From Bolinopsis microptera (lineage: Eukaryota > Ctenophora > Tentaculata > Lobata > Bolinopsidae): DNA of 64,000 bases. The notes below the pieces were generated by a model. That model saw nothing but the letters and a program-made list of their open reading frames with translations, ran no database searches and was not told the DNA's origin. Below are positions 32,761-44,125 of the stretch, in pieces (the stretch's first letter is position 1; each line of letters opens with the position of its first letter). Position numbers and translations under genes: made by a program. The DNA lies in NCBI RefSeq assembly GCF_026151205.1, contig NC_087076.1, positions 5,756,902 through 5,820,901 on the forward strand, read 5' to 3'.

Positions 32761-34257
32761 TGACTAGTGAACTGCTGATTTTTATTTTGATACGCGTGCA
32801 CACTGCATAATGCCTTTCTTTTCAATTTAGCATTCATTTGTTGGGAATTTAGAGAAACCTAGAACAATTGGGTTGCCGAATATAAATGTTTTTCAACCAT
32901 TTAGGATAATTAATTAATTAATTAATTAAAGGATAACCCAGTCTTTAACTTGCATTCAATTTGCTCAGTTTTCACTGCTTTGACAAATTGTTATCTTAAT
33001 GTACCTACCTTCTATTCACAGATATCTCTTGATTTGTATGGTTGTGGATTCGTAGACATGAATTTCTTCTTTCAGCTTTGTGGATACGACACATAGTACA
33101 ATTTTGTTTAGATTATGTTATAGTTTATATATACTCTTTAAGTAAAATGTATTGTACATTTCTTTTTTGATTTGATTTTTAAGATTAATTGTGGATTAGC
33201 CCCCTTACCATAATGAGCGTGTTTTATTTGTATTTTGTAGTAACAGAGATACAGTTAAACCCTGAAATACTGTTCGGTACAGTAGCCAGATGAATTTTAA
33301 AGAAATTTATGTGGGGCCTTTGGAATCTTATTCTGACGATCTAAATTTCAAGACATTTAATATGGTGTAAGAATTTTCACGAGAGCAATACCGTTAGGCA
33401 TTCCGGTGTTCTACTGTATTGAAAAGAAATATTCAATTTTTAGTTATCATCAAATATCAGAATTGTTAATATAAATATCACAAATATTATTACCAATACC
33501 TCTAATATCCTCCAAAATCTAATTTTACATTTCACGATTGAAGTAAAATGGAGAGTCAAAGCTAGCTGTGAACTTATCGGTGCAAAATATTAGCATCGAG
33601 ATCATTGTTCGATTGACCCCTAAAGCAATGATGGCTAAACCGCATAGGATGTCTGAATAATGACTGGTTTATATTATTATTAATTGTCCGCTTATAATCG
33701 TATACTACTAAAGAAAGTACATGCATGCAATAATCGGAGATGTTATAGGTATGATCGATTTAGGAGAGTGAACTGAATTAGATTTAATCATAATTTGCTA
33801 TGACATCATTTGGTGAATGTTTCCACAAATATAAATCACTTCAAACATTACTGAACACATTCTTTATCAATGTAAACAGTCAAGGTCACAACCTATACTT
33901 TTCTTTAATAGTGTGAATTTTTCAAAGTCCATCATGCCTGATCATATCTGGTCCTTGGTCATCTAAGAAGGTACTTCGTTCATCTGATTGCTGCACTGCG
34001 AGCTGGATTTATCTGTATTAGAATATGTGATCTCTCAGTTTTTCACATTGCTTCTGTGGGTATTTTAGGCATGTTCATCTGGTTCATGTTATGTACCATC
34101 ATGTTGAAATGATGCATCGTTCGTGTTGTCTGATTCATCCTGAAATTGTTGGTATCTTAAAAAACTGTAGAAATTCATCAATAGAGGTCGCCAAGCGAGC
34201 TAAAGAACCAAATCAAATGATGGAATAGTTCGCTATTTCTTAGTCTCATGATTGAAA
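32761..34257. other. ALIX 3' flank, no further gene recognised
   Basis: Presumed 3' UTR and intergenic DNA. (TTAA)-type repeat at 32908-32930. AT-rich without long frames. The polyadenylation site could not be chosen. Confidence 0.4.
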
Positions 34258-34378
34258 TACTGATAGTTGGATAATATCCGGTTGGAAGAGACAAGGACAA
34301 ATGAAGCAGCCTACATTTCTAACTTCCTGATTCATTTGTCCTTGTCTCTTTCAACCGGATATTATCCAACTATCAGTA
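34258..34378. mobile_element. 121-bp hairpin MITE
   Basis: TACTGATAGTTGGATAATAT and its inverse at the right end. Arms of about 47 bp (one mismatch region) reach TTCATTTGTCCTTGTCTCTT. Loop about 25 bp. Non-coding. Confidence 0.8.
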
Positions 34379-34878
34379 CTACCAAATCGTAAAGACCCCG
34401 AGCTAGATTTACCTCTCCAGCTTAGTTGTAGTGCACAATCATGCACATACGGAACGTTCACTAAAACTTTTCTGTACATGCGTTCACTAAAACTCATCTC
34501 ACGTTCTGAACGTTATGGATAAATTACTAGTAGTGTTCAGTAGCATAAATGCTGTGTGTGATCATATTATGGGCTCATGGCGACTAAGTCAGAAATCTGT
34601 GCACAGAAATAAAATTGCTTCATTTTTATCATTCTAGGTAAATTAATAATTATCAGTTGGGGAAATCAAGATTTCAAAAATTTTATTTTTATGAATTTTT
34701 GTTTTTGATGATCTCTGACGTTCACTAACGTTCAATAACGTTCACTACAAAATGAATGGAACGTGTGTCCAATACGTCAAAATTCACCGTTCACTAAGCT
34801 CTCCAGTCGCCGTGTATCCTGGTCCACCACCAAGTTACCAGGGGACCCCAGGCTAAAGACTTACTTGACTGACTTGAC
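34379..34878. repeat. GTTCACTAA/CGTTCACT motif cluster
   Basis: The words CGTTCACTA and ACGTTCA recur at 34455-34510 and 34718-34800. The phrase AATACGTCAAAATTCACCGT also occurs at 60740, so the cluster is part of a dispersed element. TTACTTGACTGACTTGACTT at 34860-34880 is the likely 3' tail of the adjoining LINE. Confidence 0.5.
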
Positions 34879-35424
34879 TTAAGGCGGCTTCAGCGTCCGA
34901 GTATTGATGCGCTGTCTCCATAAAACTCTATCCGCCATAAGCCCGCCCATTTCTCCAGTGTCGTTGAGACCCGTGTCAGCTCGTAGGCTATCAACATAGG
35001 TCATGGCTGGTCTCCCCCTACTCCGCACCCCATGAGTTGGTTCCCAGAGTAGCAAGCGGTTTGCAACTAGTTCTGGGTGTCGGTGGATATGGCCTGCTAG
35101 TCGCATCCTGCGCTCTTGGATCTTCATGGTTGCTCTCTGTAGGTTGCCATAGACTTCTTTGTTGGTTTTTCGCTGCTTCCAATCCACATTAAGTGCCATC
35201 CTTAGCATTCTAGTGTAGCAGCCATCAATGCGTTTCTTCAATTGCTCTGTCAACGTCCACGTCTCAGAACCATAAAGAAGTATTGACTCCACAGTAGCAA
35301 CAAATAGACGGATCTTTAGTCCTCTTCTAAGGTCAGACTTCCACATCTTCTTTAGCTTGTGGCAGGCTCCCCAAGCCTTAGCTTTTCTGACCCACAGGCT
35401 AATAGCTTTATTGAACCTGTACAT
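34879..35424 (-). pseudogene. LINE (RTE-like) RT C-terminus
   Basis: A 181-residue frame without internal stops: ESILLYGSETWTLTEQLKKR then DGCYTRMLRMALNVDWKQRK TNKEVYGNLQ, MRLAGHIHRHP and RSRGRPAMTYVDSLRADTGL. These are the C-terminal landmarks of RTE-type LINE polyproteins. The RT catalytic core is missing, so it is a 5'-truncated copy. It ends with an (ACTTG/ACTGA) tail at 34855-34878 in the expected 3' position. Confidence 0.8.
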
Positions 35425-35481
35425 GTTTGTAGAATCTTTTGCTTGACAGGATCCTATTGAAATTTTTTAATTTGACCCTAA

Positions 35482-35904
35482 GATGGCAAGTACGTACGGT
35501 ACGTACCTTTAAATTAGCTGTACGGTACATACTTAATAAAGTAGGCTGAAAGGTAAAAATCCAGTTGATAGCAATGGACATGCGTAGATTAAGGTTGCGA
35601 CCTGAGCTAGCTGAAAAGCTGGTGTTCGTATACTGCAACAAAAGGATGAAGCTTTGAGTTTAACGATAATTACAAGTAGTAGTAGTGTAGTACCGGTTAA
35701 TTTGTGTGTTTATTTTCGACTTCTAGTTCTGTCTCAAAAATTATGATGATAATACTAATCAAAAATTGCAAGTAATTCACTGAAGTTGATTCTAAAAATT
35801 TGAAAAAAAAATGTACCTTACAGTGCCTGTACCGTACGTACCTTTAAAAGTAGCTGTACCGTACGTACTTAAAGCCCTGTACCGTACGTACTTGCCATCT
35901 AAGA
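35482..35904. mobile_element. ~420-bp TIR element with GTACGTAC-rich ends
   Basis: GATGGCAAGTACGTACGGTA at the left mirrors TACCGTACGTACTTGCCATC at the right. Both subtermini carry more copies of TACGTACCTTTAAA and AGCTGTAC. TTTGACCCTAA flanks both sides (35471-35481 and 35905-35915), an 11-bp candidate target duplication. The surrounding phrase recurs at about 36060-36110, so the element sits in another dispersed repeat. Confidence 0.7.
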
Positions 35905-37216
35905 TTTGACCCTAAAATGGCTCTTCCTGATCCAGTCTAAAACATAAAATTAGCACAACTTACTAGCTTTTGCAACTGTTAATAAATTTGTATGGTTGAC
36001 CTCCAGATAACCATTTTTGAAATTACAGATAATTGAGGATCTCCAGGGGCTTTAGGATCTTCTGCTTGACAGAATCCCGTTGAAAATATTTGAATTCATT
36101 TTAAAATGGCTCTTCCTGATCCAGTTTCAACCATAAATTAGACACAACTCATTTGCTGAAATTTAATTTTATACGAAGGCTTGACAAAACATCACAAAGT
36201 GTCAAGTGTGGGGTTAGCACTTATCCATGCTAATATTGGAGCCCAATGACTCAATGATAATCTCAACTGTTCTCACCAGTCACCACTACACAATTATAAT
36301 TTTTTTTGTTTAACCAATCTAACGCGTTAGTCAATACGTCACATAATTATTTTAAACAACACTTAAAAGACGTGTTTTTATTAATGTTCTAGATACTAAA
36401 ATAACAGCATAATTCAATAATCCAATAAATGTTCCAATTAATCCAAAATAACATAGCATTATAATCAATTAATCAATATTTTGATTGAGATGCATATATT
36501 GTCCGTTATGTAGACGATAATATGTTTTTATTGGTTTTTTTGTTGTTGTTTTCCTTTTTTTCTTTTAAATACATAATATATTTATTCTTTTTTTGGATTT
36601 GTTAAATAATAACGATACTAGTGTCTAGCAATATCTTATTCAAAATCAACCTTGCGATCTATGATTTTCAAATTAGTTATAAAACAAATTTTGTGGAATA
36701 TGTATGTTAGTATGGATAAGTTATTACCTAAACCATTCATAATTTAATATTGTTATTATCACTTTACTTATTATAAATATTAAATAATTTTGTAAATATA
36801 TGTGATAGAAGCTATATCATATCAATATCAGCGTATAATGTACTTAAATATACTTAATATTCTTAATGTACATGATGTATTTAATGTACTTGATGTACTT
36901 AGTATACTTAATGTACTTAATTAAATGTTGAAAAGGAATTCGATTCCTTGAACCTATTGTCAGTATAAGTGTATAATGATTTGATATAACAATCCACACT
37001 TCCATCCAAATTTATAAATGCTAATTTTCACGTTGACAACGTAGTCCTGTTAAACTGACTCCCCTTAAAAATTGTATTTGCCTCTTCTGTCATCGCTCAT
37101 CTGCTTTTACTGCATATTATTTAAGTCGTTCATTTCCGGCGTTATCATCTAACTTGATCGTTTTTATACTGCTTTATCTCTCAAAATACCGTCATAACCT
37201 CCCTTGTTTGTCTCAG
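35905..37216. other. AT-rich intergenic sequence, GPCR 3' flank
   Basis: No gene seen. A degenerate TTAATGTAC/TTGATGTAC repeat at 36835-36925 forms a low-complexity tract. The rest would include the 3' UTR of the minus-strand receptor gene. Confidence 0.5.
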
Positions 37217-40200
37217 CTAATCATTTCTTTGTTTGTCTCGTACTTCAGTCATCTCTGCTGTGCCTGGAACTTCTCCGTCTTGTACGGCCACACAATTCAT
37301 CTCAATGGTCTCAACTGGTGATGATCGTTGTAATCTTAGCCTTAACTCTCGGTAAATTCTTGAACCAGTGATTAGGGTTCCGAGTCTTTGGATAGGTAAG
37401 CTTATAAGGTTTGTTACAGTGTCATCATATATTAGTGGGTTTATGACGGAGTTGATCGGTAAAACAATCATGGAAAATAGGCCATACCAGGGTGTTGCAT
37501 CTAGAACCTCAAGGGAATGTAGAACACATATCACTATGAAGGGTACCCAGCAAAGGAAATCTGTAGTGATAATGATGGCGATTCTTAAGTTCATTTTCCT
37601 ATTGCGTTGTGAAATCTGTTGGTTCCCTCCTGACTGTGTCAAACTTTTAGAAGATTTGCGAGATATGATGCCAATGATCAAGTATGAGGCTGTAATGAAA
37701 AAGAAGCACACAAAGTTCAGGGCAAGAATTGCCCATACCAAGTGCCTCTGTGGATCATTTTCTTTGACAAAATATTTGAAGAGGCAAACACCATCGTTCC
37801 CATAGAAATCTACCTTTTGGATGTTTTTCGTGTAGTCTTCATAACCATTTTCGTGAGAATACATCTCGGACATCATTTTGTTGATCATACGCCAGCTTAG
37901 TGTTGTTTCTTTCATTCTACCAAAGTATCCTTGAAAGACGGCAAATAGTGTCTGCTTGTTCATTGTTCCAATAAATACCTTTATCTCTTCTGCATACTTC
38001 ACTCCGTTGACAAAAAAATCCTCGAATTTGGAAATAATTGGGATTACAGCAATGACAATGGACGCCAACGTCATCATTAAAACACCTCCTGCAACTTGGA
38101 GTGATTTTACCAATGTCACTTCTCCTGGAATTCTCATGGAGTTGTGTATTCCGTAAATTCGGGTGAGGCTCAATGCACACATAGCAAAAAGCGAGACTTG
38201 AGATCCTATGGTGCTAAGAACTCCAATAGTTGAACATTGGATGCTTGTAATCCATCCGATCTGTTGGGTACAATATTCTTCTTTGAAGATTACACCATCA
38301 TAAATTGATATGACCAATAAGTAGATACCAACTAAAAGGTCTCCAAAAGATATCATCATGATGAGGGACTTATTAAACAGAGCTACGGTAGTTCTACAGT
38401 TCTTTAAGGTTCCAGTATTTTTGGACATGATGATAAAATTTGCCAGGACCGCTAGAAATCCTATAACCCACGATGACCATTTGAGAGCATTCCCTTCTAG
38501 AATTTGTCTTGAGCACTGGTCATTGCATTCGTCTGTCAAATCCAGGCAATCAAATGATCCGTCACATTTCTTTGTCACCGGTATGTAGCTACCGTTACAT
38601 TTGAAGTTATTTGTGCAGCTGTCCTCATCCGAACCATCCCCGCAATCATTGATGAGATTGCATACTTGGGAATAATCAATGCAAGTGATATTATTGTCAC
38701 AGACGAAATATCTATTCGTATAAATATTTTCATAGGATTTTGTGACAAATGTTAGGAATTCGTTATTGGCTATCGTCCCTATTCTTTTATGATATTGTCC
38801 TGGACACGCCTCATATCTAGGAATATTTTTCAGTGGACAGGAACAGTTGACACACTTTCCTGCACAACTAGTGTAAAAATATTGTTCTCCAAACATGTGG
38901 TCACAATTTTGAGTAACATGTGGCATTATAACCGTTGTATTGGTTCCTCCGTAAACGTTTTCATTTGAAAATATAAACGTACTGATGGTGAAGCATTGAT
39001 TTTTGAAGTTTTTTGTATTTTTTATCCCCTTTATGCAGTAAGATAAATGCTTTACCAGGCTTTTGTTAGTTGATAAAACAGTTGTGGACAGTTTCGGTTG
39101 TTTGCGGGACTCAGAGCAGATCTTATTTTCATTTCCACATGTTTCAACTCCATCGCATAGTTCACTAAATTCCACGTATCCAGGATCACCCCATGGACAA
39201 AGGTACACATTTTCACACGACGTGTCTTTGCTGATAACATATCTTAATGATTTGGTGCTCCCACAAGTAGGCCAATTGTCATCTTCGTCGATTTTACTCA
39301 AACAGTCCTTAACCCCGTCTCTTACCCACGCTAGAGGTATTGGGAGTTTCCTTTTCTGGCCGCCACGTCTTTCACACTTTACCGGTGTCATGGTGATGCA
39401 GATACGATCAGTTTCATCACTTTTGTCTCTGCAGTCTGGTTGACCATCACACATTAAGTGTCTGTGAACAGTACACTGACTAGAGGTTTGTATGCAATGG
39501 TTCTCAAAGTTATCGTCACATATTGCCTTTCTACCGGAGCAGATCATATATTTTGATACAGAGGACATGTATCCGTTAACAAGACATCTTACCCCTACTC
39601 TGGCGGGATCTGAACAGTTTGTTTGACTTGAAGCATCACTGCAGTACCTGTCACTAAATACGCGTAACACTGTACATCTTGTAAAGTTGTGTACGGGTAC
39701 TGTAAGTTTAGTATCGTGATGTTCACAAGTGTACTGTGTTCCATTAGTAACGGTACACTTAGCTTCGTCCTCTCCGTTAACACAGATCGCAAATCCATTA
39801 CATATAAAGTATGGATAAATGTACTTTACTATTCCTGGTCTATAGTTACAAAACATACCGTAACTGTATCCGTTACATGTAGCCTCGTCCTCACAGTCCC
39901 AATCGATATTACACTTATCATTACAAATTAGATTGGACGCTATCTTTTGCCCACTCGGCATAGTTATCACTTCGCTGCATCCCTCCTCATCTAATTCTGT
40001 ATTAGCACAGTCATGTTTACCGTTACAAATAATTTTACTATAATGTACTGAGTTCACGATGTCCCACGAACGCTTACATATAAATCCTCCACAAAGCGTG
40101 TTGCCATTTCTTACGTCAATATTATTTACAGTGACACTGGCATCACCACAAGCCTGATAATAGTGCGGATCATCCGAACATAAAGCTGTCACTTCTTCCC

Positions 40201-40604
40201 AGTAGCCCTTCCTGTCTATCCAATAATACTCCTCTGTGTTGTGGCACTTATAGGGCGTGTGTTCATCCTTCCCCTGGTTCGTACATACCTGTTTCAAGAA
40301 TCCTCTGTCTTCTTGAAAACTGCACAATTCTGCAAAGTATTTTCAAGAGTGATGTGAAATAAGATAATTTTTTCATTCATTTACTTAAAACAAAAATGAC
40401 TGTCTTTAAACTGATATAGGTCGATTATAATTATAACACGTAATGATATAACTACTCAACTGTATATAAGTAATAATTACCTTCGGACCAAGGATCTATC
40501 ATTCTGAATGTGCTCGATGTCGTGTGGTGACTTTGTGATAGCGAAGCTTTATCTGATTTACCAAGTTTCACCACTAACAGGATCAGTAATTTCGCAAGCT
40601 TCAT
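37217..40604 (-). CDS. LDLa-ectodomain GPCR, LGR/relaxin-receptor-like (two exons)
   Basis: Exon 1 (40481-40604) encodes a signal peptide MKLAKLLILLVVKLGKSDKA and ends in phase 1. Exon 2 (37217-40329) continues with ELCSFQEDR, giving about 1,078 residues. The ectodomain has over 600 cysteine-rich residues with at least two good LDLa repeats next to the membrane (CIDYSQVCNLINDCGDGSDE and CNGSYIPVTKKCDGSFDC) and more degenerate ones before. No leucine-rich repeats are visible. TM1 starts near exon-2 residue 619 (WVIGFLAVLANFIIM). TM6 reads TDFLCWVPFIVICVL and TM7 INSVINPLIYD, as in glycoprotein-hormone/relaxin-type receptors. After TM3 the usual DRY or ERY is LTRIYGI, so the acidic residue is missing. 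The resemblance is to LDLa-bearing orphan receptors such as molluscan GRL101. Ligand unknown. Confidence 0.85.
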
Positions 40605-41044
40605 AGCTGCATAGATAATAATATGTTAATTAAGATGGAATTTAAAGGTGATTGTAAATTTGTTCAAACACCGTTTATGGCCACAACCGTTTATGGCTAC
40701 TATATACCGCCTCAAGTAAAAACAAAGCAAGAGAATATACGAGCACATGACCTTAGACAGATAGAATCACTCTTCACCCTCCAGTATTTCCAAAAACTCA
40801 CACACCTCAACATAAAAAAGTCTTCATACACCCACAGATGACACCTTCTCAGTCCTCACTATCACCAAAAGAATTTATCTGCCCTCCGATCAGAATACGA
40901 CACCCCCTTCCTCTCACCAGAGACGTGCACCACCGCGATTAGCCGCCCCCGCTGCGAAATTTTGACCCAGACCGCGGTCTTTGAGGTATTGGCCGTCAGA
41001 TCAACAAATACAGCTGTTAACGATAAATTAGTTCTTCAATGTAG
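40605..41044. other. Upstream flank of the GPCR; no second gene recognised
   Basis: A 72-residue frame at 40623-40841 lacks domains. The sequence 40850-40930 (CTCACTATCACC, CTCCGATCAGAATACGACAC) has the CA-rich style of the Penelope-like element that follows the Merlin insertion and may be its 5' part. Confidence 0.35.
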
Positions 41045-41335
41045 GGCAGTCTACAAGAAGCCCGACTGGTCCATGGACCAGTGGTCCATGGACCACCTTA
41101 TCACTGAATAAGTGGTCCATGGACCACTTTACCAAGGTCCATGGTATCAGCAAGCACTTTAGCTTTCAATATCATATGATCCAATCATACGGTAGACTTC
41201 TTCGCTAAGATTGCAAGATGCCAGTATTAACTACGAAAAACGTCGCAAAGATATATAAGATGAATTGTTGTACACAGCCATCGTCGTTTTCGATGTACAA
41301 GACAGATACTTGTACACCTCTACTGTGTTTTCAAT

Positions 41336-42073
41336 ATGAGCCACTCACTACACAACGAAATTCATCGGATTACAAATACAGATGAGCATGCAAGGGATTT
41401 CCTCTTTCAACGTGGTATTCTGAAGTCCTCTCTTTCCTGTCCTGGCTGCTCTTCTGCTATGAACCTTGTACCCTGCTCCTCTAAGAAGTCCTCAGACCTT
41501 CTCATCTGGCGGTGTTCACCCTGCTCACGGTTTAGCAACATACGAACGGATAGTGTACTCTCTGGACAGAAGCTCACCTTCTCACTATTCCTACAGCTGG
41601 TTTTCTACCTCAGCATCAAATCCCTTGCAAATGTAGCTATCTCTCAGCTCATAGGAGTATCAGAGAACACCATCAGTGACTGGAAGACCCTGATACATAC
41701 AAGAGTAGCTGACTTTCTGGTATCCAATCCCTCTCCTCTCGGTGGACCTGGTGTTGTCGTGGAGATGGATGAGGCCAAGTTCGGAAAACGCAAGTACAAT
41801 AAAGGAGCTTACAGAGAAGGGCAGTGGGTGCTTGGAGCTGTAGATCGGAGCAACGGTAACTGTTTCCTACTACCCTGTCCGAACAACAGCAGAGGCGCAC
41901 CCACACTACTCCCTCTGATTAGACGCTGGATCCTCCCTGGTTCTGTTGTCTATACTGACGAGTGGGGAGCCTATAACAGCCTAACTACCGCTGGCTACAC
42001 TCATCACACCGTCAACAACTCGATCCAGTTCGTGGACCCGGCAACTGGCGTTCATATTAACACTCAGGAATGA
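41336..42073 (+). pseudogene. Merlin transposase (IS1016/ISXO2-like), prematurely stopped
   Basis: 245 residues. A zinc ribbon is seen as CPGC (35-38) and CSPC (60-63). A helix-turn-helix-like region follows (NVAISQLIGVSENTISDWKT, 99-118). The catalytic core includes VVEMDEAKFGKRKYNKG with D145, and VVYTDEWGAYNSL with D208. The third acidic or asparagine position would lie in or after HINTQE at the end, where TGA (42071-42073) cuts the frame. The same frame stays open past the stop (LWAHVKKSVVGKTDLELTLV), so a single nonsense mutation is the main damage. Transposition activity from this copy is unlikely. Confidence 0.85.
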
Positions 42074-42128
42074 CTTTGGGCTCATGTGAAAAAATCTGTT
42101 GTTGGAAAAACTGACTTGGAACTAACTC

Positions 42129-42383
42129 TTGTTGAGTGGGACGAGCGCAAGACTGGCTATTCAGCAAATTCAGATGCCAAGATCAACGTTCTACAAGTGG
42201 CGTTTTATTGCAGAAATGAAGCTTGTCGACTCCTCACACTATCATCACCTAGCTGATCAGTTCAAGGGAACCAAGCTGTGTGATCAATGCAAATACTGTT
42301 TATTTGAGGACTCTGCCTCTCTCAGAAAGGGCAAGGCAGAGGAGATGAGGAAGAGCTCCGACCTCCTCCCTCTATCTATGTAA
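42129..42383 (+). pseudogene. Downstream Merlin reading frame of unclear role
   Basis: An 84-residue frame out of phase with the transposase, containing STFYKWRFIAEMK and GTKLCDQCKYCLFED (a CxxCxxC cluster). It may be a frameshifted transposase C-terminus or a short accessory frame. It lies wholly within the transposon. Confidence 0.35.
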
Positions 42384-42597
42384 ATTGTATGTTATTTACT
42401 TTTGTAATACTTATTATACATATTGCAATCATAAAGATGCCAATTTCAATTGATAAGTTGATAATAAAAAATTATATATAATCTTCATGAGTTGACTTAT
42501 GGTGGTCCATGGACCACTGTACCTTGGTGAAGTGGTCCATGGACCACTTAGAGTGGTCCATGGACCAGTCGGGCTTCTTGGAGACTGCCCAATGTAG

Positions 42598-42890
42598 ATC
42601 AGTGATATTAATAAATCAATTCATATACATCAGTTACACAACCAAATTACCACCATTTACGCAGTTTTATTCTGTAACTGTAGAAAACTTTGGTATTATT
42701 TCTTGTTCAACAATGCAGCTAATATAGTTATAAGCTAACTTGGTTATACTAAGTAATAGTAGTACGATTTTCATTCTTGTAATTCATCGACCGTGCTTTG
42801 GATATCTAGATTCTAGTAGTCAGATCACCGCGTCCAGACCGCCGCCGCCTAAAAGTAACACGGTGCACATCTCTGCCTCTCTACGACACC
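42598..42890. other. Spacer between Merlin and Penelope-like element
   Basis: GTGCACATCTCTGCC at about 42862 mirrors GAGACGTGCACC at about 40920, with GC-rich GCCGCC stretches nearby on both sides. The Merlin copy may therefore sit inside an older ~1.9-kb insertion in the Penelope element. This is only suggestive. Confidence 0.3.
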
Positions 42891-42894
42891 CTCA

Positions 42895-44125
42895 CAACCT
42901 TTGACATACCAGCTCCCACATTCCATTTACCTCTCCTCATCACCCACCCCAAAGAAAGACACCACAGCTAAGACATTCATCAACCTCTCCGGACAGACTC
43001 TTTCCACAGCAGAAAGCGACGTACTCTCTTTTGGCCTGAAATTCGTCCCGACACCCACATCAGATCCCACCCTTGAACTAACTCCCCTTATTTAAAATGT
43101 CACCAAACAGCTTGGTGAAGGGACGGAAGCTCCCGCCACCTATCAGGTTACCTCTGTATTATCCAAATTTTACAAACGACGTGACATGACCCATGACAAA
43201 TTGACTCCACAACAGCGTACAGCTCTCAAATCATTCAAATCTAAGAATTATCTGAATTGAAATTTCTTCCTGCTGATAAGGGAAACTCCACTGAGGTGTT
43301 AACCCACGAACAATACATAAATAAAGTTAATTATCACTTGACCTCAGGTAGTTACACCCTTTTGAACAAAAACCCCACACAATCGGTCACCTCCAAACTG
43401 TATAAACTTATAAAGTACTCGAGAAACTTCACAACGACAAGAAGATCACGAAAGACCACCTCAAAAAGATGCGGAACCTCCACCCTAAATAAACTCAACT
43501 CTACGGACAACCTAAGATCCATAAACCTAGCGCACCTATCCGTCCCGTAGTTAGCTTTTACAAAATTCCCCTGCAAGCGCTCCACAAAGTCCTTGCTACA
43601 TTCCTCAAACCCCTATGCCTCAAAGACTCCTCAGACTTCAAACACCGTATCGACTCATTTCTTAATCCCCCTTACTCATATCACACCTCCCTAGATGTCC
43701 AAACTCCAATCCCTCTACACCTCCTGTGACATGCGCCTGGCCCTTAAAACAGTCATCTTTTCTTACGAACAGAATCCTACTCTCCTTCCCTCTAACCTCA
43801 CCACCACCACCTCGTCAACTTTTGCCTCGATGCAACTCCTACCTCCAATTTAATGGCTCCCAATACGAAGGTGGCACCATGGGTTCCCCTTTATCGTTTA
43901 AATACGCCTTGCCGAGTTAGAGTCCTTAGCCCTCTCCTCGTGTCCTGACTCCCTAATATCTACTCCCACTTCGTTGACGAATCCCTCGGATCCTTCAGAG
44001 ACAGACAACACGCAGAATCCTTCCTCACTCTCCTCACCTTCCTCAACTTCCTCACCGAAGATCTCAAATTCACCCAAGAACACGAAAAAGAAGAATCTCT
44101 AGGCTGCCAAGTTTCAACAGAATAA
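42895..44125 (+). pseudogene. Penelope-like retroelement RT, heavily decayed
   Basis: Pieces in order across frames: FINLSGQTLSTAESDVLSFG LKFVPTP, VLSKFYKRRDMTHDKLTPQQ, KFLPADKGNSTEVLTHEQYI, YGQPKIHKPSAPIRPVVSFY, QYEGGTMGSPLS and HFVDESLGSFRDRQHAESFL. These are the N-terminal box, the DKG box, the YG.PKIHK and RP(I/V)VS motifs, the MGSPLS box and the catalytic box, where YVDD has become FVDES. There are several frameshifts and stops. The GIY-YIG endonuclease was not found. Confidence 0.75.

Larger units (their letters stand above)
41045..42589 (+). mobile_element. Complete Merlin DNA transposon with 8-bp TSD
   Basis: Ends GGCAGTCTACAAGAAGCCCG and CGGGCTTCTTGGAGACTGCC are inverted with one mismatch. 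CAATGTAG is directly repeated on both sides (41037-41044, 42590-42597), the 8-bp target duplication expected of Merlin/IS1016. Just inside each end lie three copies of the 18-bp palindrome AGTGGTCCATGGACCACT or near variants, likely transposase-binding sites. Length 1,545 bp. Confidence 0.9.

Noticed and set aside
37368-39931. Plus-strand frames of 66-145 residues across the GPCR
   Set aside because: Antisense to a strongly supported coding exon; no features of their own.
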